Origin: Echinococcus granulosus
Lineage: Eukaryota > Platyhelminthes > Cestoda > Cyclophyllidea > Taeniidae
DNA: 64,000 bases
Direction: 5' to 3'
NCBI RefSeq assembly: GCF_000524195.1
Contig: NW_020170424.1
Location: 183,134-247,133, forward strand
Positions 26,101-38,000 of the stretch are shown piece after piece (position 1 is the stretch's first letter; each line of letters begins with the position of its first letter). The notes beneath the pieces are model-generated. The model did not search any database, was not told where the DNA came from, and saw only the letters and a list, made by a program, of their open reading frames with translations. A program made the translations under genes and the position numbers.

Positions 26101-29100
26101 TCTTGTGCTTCCAATTGTTGTCTCCATTTAACAAGGCATCCATGTCACTGTCTAGGATTGATGTCAAGACTAAATGATACTAATTATTTGGAGAAGTAGG
26201 AGGGGAGTGGAGTGAACATGGACGAGGTAACACTTTCCTCCCGCCCTAAGGTTCAGTGTAAGTCCCTCTCATGGGCAACTTTAGCGACGGACTGAGGTAT
26301 GAGGCCTTGCCTTAACCTCCCTTCAAAAAAGAGCCCTTTCCTCAACGTATTTGTTGGTGTTGTTGATTTCCTTTTAGTGGCAAAGGGAAGATTGACCTTG
26401 ACTGGCTGCTCAGACTTCAGGTAGCAAAAACAGTTTTTTTGAAAATGGAACTGTATGTGAAATAAAAGTGTGAGATTGCTTGAGAATGGTCAACGAGGTT
26501 TCACTTCACTCAACAAGCTTTCGAACAAAAAAGCCCTTCCCCATCACAAGCCATTGTGCCAGTAGAAAGCTCAAATGCACATCGGATTTCTCTAAAGTGA
26601 GCTAAGGAAGTGAATAAAAGCAACTTGTTTGAATCTGTTGATGCGTGTGACAACCATTTGTATGCCTTCCAAGGTGACTTTGCCCCTCCAGGTGATATAG
26701 GTGCATATCACTTGTTTCATCATCACCTCTGTTCAGGGATAGAGGGCCTGTCACGATGTGATGCTTTCAAACGTTTCAGTAGTCGAATCACATTTCATGG
26801 ATTAATCCCGTTCCACTCGGTATTTCACTACGACATGCCGCACCTTCGTCAAGCGCTTGGCGGCAATCGTGTCAACAATATTTCATAGTCTTGCAGGGGA
26901 CTTACACCCGCCATGCTAAACAGACACGTTTAAATCACATTCGCAAGTTTCAATCAACATTCTGTGTAACTAAGGTTCCAAAAGGATGGGAATATCTTGA
27001 AGCCTAAGGAAAGTACACCATACCAGCAGACTTGGTCCTATCCATGCTTTATGGTGCACGAAGATAGGCGATCGCCTACTAGGGAGTGAGAATCCATTGT
27101 AGGGAGCGATTCCGGAAAGAGCGCAAAGCGTTTAGTATTTCGACTTTTCAAATAATGACAATACGTTTACTCGCGGGCATCATTTTATCGATTTACAACA
27201 TTAGAGACTGTTCCGTTCTCGATTGCCCAGAGGTTTCACTGCTTACGTCTAACTAGAACGAACATTCTAGTACGTTCCAGAATTCGCCATTTTGTTCCAA
27301 CAGCCTGATGAGTCAGTATTAAGCAGAGGTGAACCCTAAATGTGCTAGTAATAACTGAGACTATGACTAAAAATTGTAAGAAATATATGGGAATGGAGCC
27401 ATCTGGTCCCTACAAGGTGTCAGCCCCCAATCACGTACACACGCGCCGTAATCCCGGTTCACTCATCCCGTCGGCGGATAAGTGTCCGTTTTGAAGTCGG
27501 TCGTCTTATTACTCCCAAGCGGATCTAAGCTCGCACGCACGCAACAGATTATAGCGACAGCAATGATTTTGCATTCAAACTTGATGCACAAGTCATAAAA
27601 CTTCAAAAAGAATGCTGAAATGACCTACAACCTAATAAAGAACCAAAATGAACATTTGCAAGACGGGGCCAAACTGAAGAGCTATGGGTACTTATTTAAT
27701 AAGGAAATAAAAGATTTCGGTGTAGACCATCTCTACATTTACTGTCAAAAAGGAATTATGACATTCTGATTGCAACTACTTTGCTGATGGAGGGGATTTT
27801 AACTTGGATTCACCCAACGCCGCATTTACTTTGAAGATATGCGATAAATCCACTTATCATACTCACTCCTCTTCCTCCTCGTCTTCTTCGCTTTCCTGTC
27901 CCTCCACATCACACACTGTTAATGCACTGACATTCGCAGTGGCATTGGTGGTGGAGGAGGTGTTGATGGCCACTAAAGTGGAGAGCGAAGGTGAGGCAGA
28001 AGATGTGTGCACACTCCAGACCCTCTGAGGTGCCGAATCGGGATCCGCCACTGATTGAAATTTATGATGTATGCTGTCACCAGCGGCGGGATGGTAGGCT
28101 TCTTGACGCTGCAGGACGGAGGCCTTCCACGCCTTCAAGCTACGCACCTGGAATGAGATCACAAGATATTCGTACTCCTTTCTAGCCGTACCAGGTATTG
28201 ACTTGTCACCCAGAGAGACACTTAGAAATGAACGCGATTGTTTATCACCACAAGGCATGCTCTGCTTTCTAAGGATGAAGTGCTGTATGACTATGAAGTG
28301 TGGTGTTGGTAGAGAGTGGATGATTTAGAGCATAAAAAATGCTGTGTTTGTCCACATAACTTTATAATTTAAAACTATCTCACAACAAAAGTCAATCAGT
28401 CACTGAACGGACAGTGTTGAATGCATATAGCGTTCACCAATGTACATGAAAGCAGTGAGTGAAAACAAATTAAGCATCCTTCCAGCTTGCTGTCATCTGT
28501 TAATGCATATAAATGTAACCAATTTGCTGATTTTTGACCACAACTTCTCCTTCCTGACTAATGTTGGTTTAAATCATTCACTTTATCACTCACGAACTGT
28601 CCTGTAATAACTCATTGCTGGAAGTATTTCTTGACAGACAGTGACACATACATATACATTGTTAGGAAGATGAGAAAGTTCCCCTCAAGATGTCCCACCT
28701 GTTCTTGTAGGATAAGCTGTCATAATCAAGATATTTGATCTAAACCACACTTGGAAGGTGGATTGTTCTGCTACCCCCACAGTGCACTTTTGCCGGACAC
28801 TATCCAGCTAATTTGAGAGGATTCTCTGCCTGTGCAACTAAGTTTCACGGCCTCAATGCAGAAAATTAAGCCACATTTTGTAGTACAGACAACGGAGTGG
28901 AGCATTCTAAGGAAATCCGCCCCGATAGACCCATGTCTGTCAATGCTTGACAATTCATGGATTTGACAACAGGTCAATGCGGCGAGACGCACCAAAATTG
29001 TGGCTAGATGTCTCTGAGGGCCTTTACGACGACACCAGCAATCTCAAATTCGACTTGCAATTATATAGTCATAGAATTGCCAACAGTTGAACTTGTCATT

Positions 29101-32100
29101 GATAGCACTTAGTAGAGTAGTTACTGAAGCGGTGCGATTCGTACGACTTCTTAAGCAAATACACGTCTCCGCATTAATGAGACCAAACAACTGTACTGAT
29201 ATTGAAATAAAGGACTTACTTCCTCAGCAAGACGACGAATAGCACCAGCCTGTCGAAGTCGTTCACGCTCCTGATTGGCTGATAACACCCGAAGCTCCTC
29301 CAACTGACGGCGTAACGCCAGGATCTTTGCTTCTAGACCTTCAGGCGATCTAGTTGACTCAAACGGTGGATCTTTTAAAAAAAAGTAAGGAATTACTTCA
29401 CGGTTAAAGTTTTGATAGACTTCAATTGAGTAATGAAGGACTCATTGATGTACCTAATTTTATCAGTTCACTATCAAAATGCCACTTGTTTCGAAAGCGA
29501 CTACGGCGCAACATTTAGTATACCTTAGACTGATGCGCAGTCAAGTCCACTAAGATACCCATTTAAATCATTTTAGGCTGCTCTGCAACATCTAAACACG
29601 TATTATAAGATTTTCTTCAAATCGTAACTAGACTGTTTAAGAGGGCATGACAAGTGTAACTCAGATACAACATAAGTAATACTTCTTTTCGTTTTCTTCC
29701 CATATTTGACTTTTGAAAAGAAAAATAGTGATTAAAAACGATCCAATTCCAGGCTACGCTTACCAACGACAAAAGTGTGCTCGGATAGAGGACTACAGGT
29801 CTCTGAAGCCCCCTCGTTGGATCTAAAAGTAAAGATGCAAATAGCAAGAGGCATGAAATGAGCATTGAAATATCAAAACAATTAGTTTTATTCCACAGAA
29901 GAATCCCTAACACCAGTTACGTGCCCTGTTTTTCTCAAAAAACAAAGGGCCATCTTACCGATGATCAGCCTTTTCTGACATCATATTGATAGCAGGTCCC
30001 TCGGTGATACAAGGTCGGTGGTGAAGAAGGGAGGCGAGGGCGCCGCGCGAAAACCGCAGACGATGATTAGGAAGCATGCTACTACTCCCCTTCATTTCTA
30101 CGTCAGATACCGAAGAAGGTTTCCTGCAAGCAAAAGATGGAATTAGCAGTGATGATAATGCTGAATGATTTCATCCTGAACAGCTTCTTTACTGCCTGTG
30201 GATGGAAATCAATTTAACAATTTAGTGACCCCTCTCAGTTGCATATGGATTCTTAAAAAATTGCGATATTTCACATCCGAAGTTGCCCCAAAAGCGATAA
30301 CGTAAAGAAGAAATTGTAATTCACCTTCCAAAAAGGTGACTTTGGAAACTCAAAAAGTACATTTAACCGTGGAATCTGAGGCAACTAAATAAGCATAAAT
30401 GAATGTTTAAATGAGAATTGATCAGCCATATAAAAATAAGCAAAACATTTTAATCTCTTGAAGTAATACGCATCAAAATTTATGCGCCTTCCCCAACGAG
30501 ACATATGGGAACGTCCCCTATATTATGTTTCTAGTGTCTAGAAGCCAGATTTCCGTCGCTGTGGTTTCCATTCGCATTTTACTTCCTCCTTTTTTGAGAT
30601 CTGATTGTCCACTGCCAAAGAGGCCATGAATGAGAGACTACCATCGGGAGATGGGACGGCTTGTCCTACGTTGTGGTGTCTCGTATAAATGAGACCTTCC
30701 AGCTTATCAATTATTCTTAACTCCTTCTCAAGCAGAGGCTGTCTATTGGCACACCTCAGAATCGAACGCGCTGTCCGTATTTCGAAAGCATATGCTCGAT
30801 AAGTAATATCATAATGTCATATCATACAAAGTTGTACAACTAAACTAACCTAACTTTAGAGGCTACTCCCTCCGTTTCTTCATTGAAACTAGAAGCGGAT
30901 TCCAATTTTTGTGACAGTGCTGTCAAACTCCTCAAAAATTGTGGTGAATAATGTGTCCCCTGAGTGACTGTCAACACTGGCATATTCTCACATCTATTCC
31001 AAAAACGAACTGCAAATAATTACTACTTAAATAAAGTCAGTAAAAAGTTAACAATCACGCCAATCCACCGTGTCGGTCCAGATTCGCTGTGCAAGTGACA
31101 GTCCACAGGCAGGTCAACAGAAACTATTCGTGCGACGTTTTTCGGCGACTGCACCGTCACTTCTGCCTCCGCCTCCTCTAATTCTACATCGCTATCGATT
31201 GGGACAAAAATTGAGTCGGAGCGAAGGATGTGTGGGGCGCTGGCAAGGAGGAAGGGGGGTTATAAGAGTGGGGAAAGTCATGCCTCTTTTTACCAAGAAA
31301 CAAATCAAAAAGCATACCAAGGATTTGTGAGAGTAGGAATTGCATTACAGGAGGCTGCAGATAATTGTGGCTGACATTGAAGAGAAGGTTTTGGGTTCTA
31401 AAGGATTGGTGAATTTGGCGATTTAACTATGCCTAACCCTTCAATGCCCCAGTAGCTAAATTTGCAAAAGGGCTTGTAAACAGTATAAGCATTCCACCAT
31501 TGGATAGAGCTTACCCTAGAACTGTGGATCGAGTCAGCCAAGCACGTAGCTACAAAAAGGAGGGAGATAGAGTGAGATGCACCTCTGTCACCTTAATCGA
31601 ATAGGTAAGGTCGCACCATTAACAGCTATGGCCGTGCTACATCCAATAGTGAGTGTTAAGTAGGTCCTGGTCACAAATGACGCAATCATCAAGAGCCAGT
31701 CAAGACACCGCTAATCGGGAATGGCATGCAACGACGGGAGTGAGCGACTCCACTAAAAACGCGCTGTAAGGAAAGAGGTTTCGCGTAGGATCCAAACTCG
31801 CCAGCATCCACTCGTAGAGATAACTTCAAGGCCAATACAATACGATGATGGGTTGCCCAGCCATAGTGGTTCCCAGCACACAGCGTAGCAGTCATCCCCG
31901 TGTGCATCTCACCAATCCCTAGAACACATAGTTTCGGGATTCTGGAGCTTTTTGTGGGATCAGCAAGTACAACTAGTTGTGGTTTTGCAAAATTACTACA
32001 CACTTAGAACCAAAACAGCTTTCGCACTTGTTTGATCAACACAGTAAGCTGTCTTAGGACTTTCAAACTACTCTCAAATCCCTCCAAGCCAAAGCTTCTT

Positions 32101-33987
32101 TAGAAACAAAAAAGCCATGATTTTCCCCGAAATTACTCCCTACTTGTTAAAATGGGCAAAAACTAAGCCTTTGGTTGACTGGTCAGTCAGCATGGCATCT
32201 TGAAGTGCAGAAGCGAGCTTTGAATACCGATTTTTAATTCTACTCACCCATAATATGGCAACAAGGTAGAAGGGGCCGGCAAGGATCAAATAAATCTGTA
32301 ACCTCACGAAATACTCACAGGCGGCGACAGCGGCAGTCGACGTAATGTTCTGAGCACTGCGAGCCCGTTGCAGCCATCTTGGAGGCGTGCTGCTACGAGG
32401 AGTAGGCAGAGTGGTGCCATTTGTTGCAGTGGAGCTGCGTTTGAACACAGCTCCTCGGGAACAGCCGACACGTCGCGTGGCGTCGCTCTGTCTGCAGAAT
32501 CGTGGCTCTGCTTGATGTGGTAACTGTAAAGAGATGAAAAGAAACAAGTTTACTCAATATCCTAACAGAATGATAACTGCGTTATCCGATTCCATTGGAT
32601 TATAGGGACTTTTAAGTTCCCGCAATCCAGCTGCCATGATGATGAAAACTTGCCTCTAGTTTCAAGCCACGCAAGAAGTCGATGAGGGTGAATTCGTCCT
32701 CAGCATTGTACCTTTGAACGGCACCGGATTTCGCTATCCATTCACCCAACAATCTAAGACGAGCATTCGTTTAAAGCATCCAACCCATGCTCACCTTTCG
32801 TCTTGGAGAGGTTGATTACCATCAATAAAGTTTAAAGTTGGCAGCAATGCAAGGATGTAGCTTCGACTGTGGGGTATTCTTAGCCCGGAGTAAAGGAGAA
32901 AGCATAAATAATCGACTAAAAAACTTTAACAGATTGCAGATTTTGAGAGTACTGGGCTTTTAATTTGAGCACAGCAGATATGTCTCTGGTATTTTGATCT
33001 AGTTGCCAGTAATTTAAGCACACTTCCAAGAATACTTACAGACCTGTGTAATGCTACACGATAAGATGCAATTATCCTCAAACCAAGTCCTACATTTGGT
33101 TTATTGTTTGGGCTCGAACAAACAGTAAGTTGTCACAAAAAGTGACAAAGGATGCATGTCACATACTTGAAACCAACGAGGTTAATTATAACCAGAAATG
33201 ACCACACAAAAGGATACTGATTAAATGCACACAAGTTGCCCTGTATTGATAGCTGGAGAAGCGAACCGCAGTGAACGAGAGACTTAAACTAATAATTTTT
33301 GGAAAACTTCCGCGCAAAATTGCCTTACCTCCGTTAAAGTGGGGATATCATTCTCAGCTAGTGACAGTATACACAACGAGTGCGGGAGAAATTTCTCAGC
33401 CCTTTTCAAGCTTGCGATGCGATTGCAATGAAGAAGTAGCGTCTAAAATACAGTCAACAAAATGACTGTTACATACCTTCAGTTTCAATAAATTCGACAA
33501 ATCACCTAGCCGTTCAATCTCATTCTCTGATAAATCCAGATGTTTCAAAGCAAGATTGTGGGAAAGTTTCGCAATTTTCTAATAAACTCATGACGTCATC
33601 ATTTATACGTTTACTTTGATACGATTTCCACATAAATTCAACCACGTGAGATGAGTAAGTGAACCCAGGTCTGTAAAATTAAGGTATGCAAGAGACACAA
33701 CTTACGCTCTATTCTTGATATTTCATTGTATGCGAGATTAAGAATTGTTATATGAGTAAAATTTTCCAACCCATACATGTCTTTTAACAAATTATTTGCA
33801 ATTGAAAGCTGCAGTAGACTCGTTTTGATTAGATCTTAAATCGTACCTGCTGAACGTTTGTCATGAAGGAAATCGTATTTATGTCACGAATGTCATTTTT
33901 ATCCAGGATTATTGCAGTAGCAGTTTCGTATGAATAATCCAGTGTCGCAAGTCCTCGTTCCGAAAGATTTATTATAGCGGAGCACAT
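23153..33987 (-). CDS. CEP97: CEP97 homologue (centrosomal protein of 97 kDa), 17 exons
   Basis: In other animals CEP97 partners CP110 at the distal centriole and controls cilium formation. Exons on the minus strand: 33987-33847, 33808-33706, 33670-33615, 33578-33477, 33442-33329, 33288-33218, 32878-32795, 32753-32654, 32523-32308, 31549-31515, 31239-31069, 30993-30850, 30123-29959, 29822-29764, 29371-29220, 28147-27867 and 23396-23153. All phases join, giving about 745 residues. Residues 1-225 are leucine-rich repeats close to vertebrate CEP97 ([60 protein letters not shown]). A degenerate IQ motif, CEYFLRAWLTR, spans exons 9-10. Exon 15 is a basic/acidic coiled coil leading into VRSLKAW, matching VRSLQVW of CEP97. 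Exon 16 ends in an acidic run. Exon 8 uses a GC donor. The ATG at 33987 is the first Met, but the frame stays open upstream. The final exon's end is the least certain part, because it lies beyond a 4.5-kb intron. Confidence 0.9.
25510..25600. repeat. Short repeat shared with 59030-59105
   Basis: GAAGTCTTGGGGCG occurs at the right end of both segments. It is preceded by CAGTATTACGTACCCTTTCGTCCTC here and by a similar CAGTATTATTTCCTCTCGTC run there. The segment lies in the last intron of the CEP97 homologue. The overlapping 75-codon minus-strand frame (25363-25590) is probably part of this repeat rather than an exon. Confidence 0.45.
27390..27640 (+). repeat. Interspersed repeat family R4, copy B, inside CEP97 intron 16
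   Basis: Contains the coding-like stretch EPSGPYK..NHVHTRR on the plus strand, shared with the inverted copy at 10690-10895, followed by the block shared with 5380-5660 (GCACGCACGCAACAG, CAGCAATGATTTTGCA, CTACAACCTAATAAAG). Orientation is opposite to the host gene. Confidence 0.65.
28290..29030 (+). repeat. Interspersed repeat family R5, copy B, inside CEP97 intron 15
   Basis: Direct partner of 16290-17045. It nearly fills the 1.07-kb intron between exons 15 and 16 (28148-29219), so insertion of this element accounts for most of that intron's length. Confidence 0.75.
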
Positions 33988-34720
33988 GATCAGAGTCAAA
34001 AATCGGCACCAGAGCACTTCATACAACAGAAGGTAACTAGTGACAACGACACTGAGAAAGGTTTAGTTAAACAGAAATTCCTGGCTTTTTTCGCTATTCG
34101 TATATTTATAGACACCACTAAGTCCATAAATGCAAAATATACTCAAAATGACTGGTAGCATTTAAAATCATGCCGCCCAATTGGTGCAATACTAAGGGCA
34201 AAAAAGTGCCTCATATCTTCTAAGGTAAAAAAACTAGACAGTAAAAATACCAATCGAATCCGCTATTCAACTAAGCTAAACCAGATTTCAAAATCTGATA
34301 CCAATAAAATTTGTGCTTTAATTAGTAGTCAAATAAGGAAACGAAGAACCAGCATTTGCAAAATTCCTCATAAATGGACGAAAGATCTGTCGTATAAAAG
34401 TATATTATAGAAAATTACTATGCTCTCAAGTAGCAAAAAAGACGTTAGATTTTAACCAGGAAATAAACTAAATCTCACACCGTAACCTGAATAATTATGC
34501 GTTGGAAGAAATACTACCCTGTTAGAACAAGGGAGTAAAGCACTTTTGAATACGAAGTAGTGCACATGTTCGTACTCAATTCGGTTACGAATGGACAAAG
34601 ACGCAGCGCTATGAACTTCAGGCCATGCATGTAGGATTCCGATTCAACACAAGTGAGCACTAAGCCAATATCCCTATGAAGACTCCAAGTGCTTCTTATT
34701 GCCATAACCAACTAGTGTTA

Positions 34721-34734
34721 TGTAGCGTCCCGGG
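34721..34734 (-). mobile_element. LTR-like terminus at the gap edge in the shared promoter region
   Basis: TGTAGCGTCCCGGG abuts the gap and differs by one base from the terminus at 12556 and 13012. It implies that the missing sequence begins with a member of the same retroelement family. The sequence after the gap (from 34835) shows no matching terminus. Confidence 0.5.
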
Positions 34735-34834
34735 NNNNNNNNNNNNNNNNNNNNNNNNNNNNNNNNNNNNNNNNNNNNNNNNNNNNNNNNNNNNNNNNNN
34801 NNNNNNNNNNNNNNNNNNNNNNNNNNNNNNNNNN
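34735..34834. other. Assembly gap, 100 N
   Basis: Placeholder of exactly 100 N between two divergent genes. True length unknown. Confidence 0.98.
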
Positions 34835-35030
34835 AGTTTTCCTTTTATTTTGTTTATGTTTTTGCCCGTTTGTAGTTATTTTTGTATATTCTCAAAAATG
34901 TCTTTGCTCGTATAGTTCAGTCACGCATTCTAGGGAAGAGGTAATATTGACTCCGTCAACCTCGCTTAATACCAATTTTAGCCTGGACGGTGTTAAAGTG
35001 CCTTAGGGCATTACTTATTTCACCAATTGA

Positions 35031-38000
35031 ATGAAAGCGCTTAGGTTTCGGGCTCTAATTGGAATCTTTTTACTTCTTTCGAAAATGGCCAGCTTTTCGC
35101 CTACGAGCTATCCTTATGCTGGCTCCAACATTGGTTTCAATCCACCTTCAATTGATATGGTTCTGGGGGAGGTTAAACGTTTTTCTGTAGAATTTAGGTT
35201 CGTTGGCAGTTTGCTATCTGAGCTTTGCGAGTGGCACTTTTCTTGGTTAGCATTATTTGCCCAGCTTTAGTTTACTACGCAGGCAAATTATTATCTAAGC
35301 TCCTCGGTTACTATTAACGATGTGCGGCCTTTCTTCCTCTTTCAGGGAGCCCTTGCCGAATCGCTCTATATTCACGTTTACCTACCGGAACAGTGCGGGC
35401 GCCCACTTTAACGCCACTGACAAGCTGCCCATTAAACCACTGGGTTCCTTCACAGTCGAAAGCGGCTCAAACAAGTCCTATCAAATGTCCATTTTTACCA
35501 GCAAGCCGGGTACAGTTGAGCTCGGTCTTGCTTCCACGGACATCAACATCACGCAGTATGCGTCTATCTTACAGCCGAGCCGGATTTCTATACATTCCAC
35601 TGTTTGATTTACATTTTTTATTACAGTCTTGAGTATCTGCATGCACGCATAAATGTTTGTCGTCAGAAGTCGCTGTCAATACTTCAGCAGATTGTTGGCT
35701 GGGCTTATTTTCTTGCCTGGACTTTGTCATTTTACCCCCAAGTTATTCTAAACTGCCAGCGGAAAAGGTAAGTTCTCACGCTCACACTAGATTTGAATCT
35801 CTCCTTAGGATAGGCAATGTTTTCTTACTGGTTAATTTAGAGTCTGATAGCACTGCATATCGTCTTGTTATTAACTGTAGCGATCTTCCGCTGGAATAAC
35901 TAAATACTTTCGGTATTTTTCCGGGAATGACCGCTTAGCCATTAATTGTCACGTTCTGGCGTCAAATCTCAAGGCGTTTGCGCAGTTGCGGTGAAGTAAC
36001 CGCAGCTACGTGGTGAATTTTGTTAAAAATTACATACAACTTGTGTCTCGAGCTGTTAAACGCCTTCCAGGCAGCTATAATCTATCTAAGCTGTACGTGA
36101 TTTGTTGTGTCTGTCTGTGTCTTTTTGAGTGTTATGCACATGTTCATGAAGTGCGCAAACTTGACACTAAAGGACAGTTTTGATCACGAGTTTAGCACTT
36201 TCAGCCTCACTAAAGGTGCTGGAATTCACATGAAGTTTATTGCTTCCGTGGAATTTAAATACTAACTAAGTCCTGCTATTTATAGTAATAACTGCTCTTG
36301 AAACGCCAAAGCAAATGCATAATTCCGTGCTCCCCTTGTTAACGGGCATTGCAGTGTTTTAGAAGAGTATTCCTACTTGTGTTGTTACAGTTTGTTCCTA
36401 ACAATTTATTTTGGATGCACTGAGCAACATGAATTGGAAAAGAAGACGAGATCTCACCATAAGGTAGTGTTTAAGGTTTTTAACGCTTATCATAGCCGTG
36501 ACCGAGTCATTTGTTTCCTTCTTAAGCGTTACAATCCCGTGCCAAATAGAATCGACTTTTCGTCCAAACTGTAGTATGTGATGGCCCTTTGAATGTCAAA
36601 GTTTACCGCGCTCCATATCTGGTACTGGCTAATTCGTATGCTGTTTCAGGGATGAAGTAAGATTATTATTCCAAAGATAAGAACACCCTGCATCCATCTT
36701 ATTGTTTTGAGCTCGTTCAACCTGCTGACGACAGAATCTGGTGCTATTGGTTACCATAAGTTAGTAAAAGCCACACCAATTGTGCTGCCTCGGCCAGGTA
36801 AGAGGATTAAGGAGACATATTTTAGTAATCATGCTGGCAGACTTATGAAACTCTCCTCCATTTCCTTAGTAAAGTTTGGAATTTTATTTCCAACAAATCG
36901 GTAAACGCTAAATGCTCAATCTCATTTATTTCTAACAAAGGAAGGAGGCACTTTTATCACATTCCGGTTACTAAGCTTTGCAATCAACCGGTTCAGTGAT
37001 TTTTATTTATTTCAGTTTTGTGGAGCGGGAAGTTGTTGCATTTACTCGAATAACGGAAACGATTGAACTAGAAATAGGAAGAAAGGGTGCAATTTCTCGC
37101 AGATCTCTATGTACTGGTTAAAATTAATCAAATAAAAGGAATTAATTTTCATTCATGAGTTGTTAATGGCAATCCCCGAGTTAGTTTAGGATCCGTTTGA
37201 AGTTCTAGATGCATCACCTTTCGCAGGATGTTACATCTTCCCATTTGAAAATAAGACGTAAATAAAGGTGCTCGTACACTTAAGAGGTCTTTTATCTTGC
37301 TTTTTAGTGTAACGGGCTTAAGCTTTGATTTCATCGTCTTCAATGTCATCGGTTTTGCGTGCTACAGTGCCTTCAACATTGGACTTTATTTTGTTCCTCG
37401 AATTCAGGTAAGGCAGTCATTTGCCACCTCTTTAAGGCTTTAGCCAACGCCATCTCTAAGTGAGGCGATCTTTTTCCCTGCTTTATGCTTCTTTCCTATT
37501 CAAATGATTAAGTAGGTATTGCTTCTTCCTTTATCCTTTAGGCGCAATACTTTGCACGTCATCCTCTCAGTGTCATTCCAGTTGCAATAAACGATCTCTT
37601 CTTCAGTCTTCATGGGCTGGCCATGATGCTGGTGCTGATTGTTCAGTGCCTGTTTTTCGAGGTGAGAGCCTGTGGGCATTTTGTGACCGGAAATCTGCTC
37701 TGGTAGTTCTCATTTCCGTCTTTTTATTTTTAATAAATTTGGGCAGTTTTTGAGGTAATGGGTAAGCAAAGTTAACTTCAATTATTGCTCCCTCTGTCTT
37801 TTCATGAACTCACTACCCCGTGACAGATCCCCTCAGACATAAACGACCAGGGTGTTGCTTGATGCTGAAGTTTGTTTGTGAATGTGTTATGTTTGCGGTT
37901 TGTGTAGCTTCGTTTCGGCAGACGACTCAACAGTGAAGGTTTGTCTCTTACATGGGAGACCTGAGCCGACACTCTTGTGGACGAAATCAGTGTTTTTTAC

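Larger units (their letters stand above)
33988..35030. promoter_or_regulatory. Shared upstream region of the divergent CEP97 and CTNS genes
   Basis: The two start codons face away from each other, 1.04 kb apart, with no other gene between them, so both 5-prime UTRs and promoters should lie here or on unseen upstream exons. The region includes a 100-N gap preceded by an LTR-like terminus. No TATA box or CpG cluster stood out. The bidirectional promoter is inferred from layout alone. Confidence 0.5.

Noticed and set aside
31689..32003. 104-codon minus-strand frame inside CEP97
   Set aside because: It falls in the intron between exons 9 and 10, whose splice sites and IQ motif fit without it.
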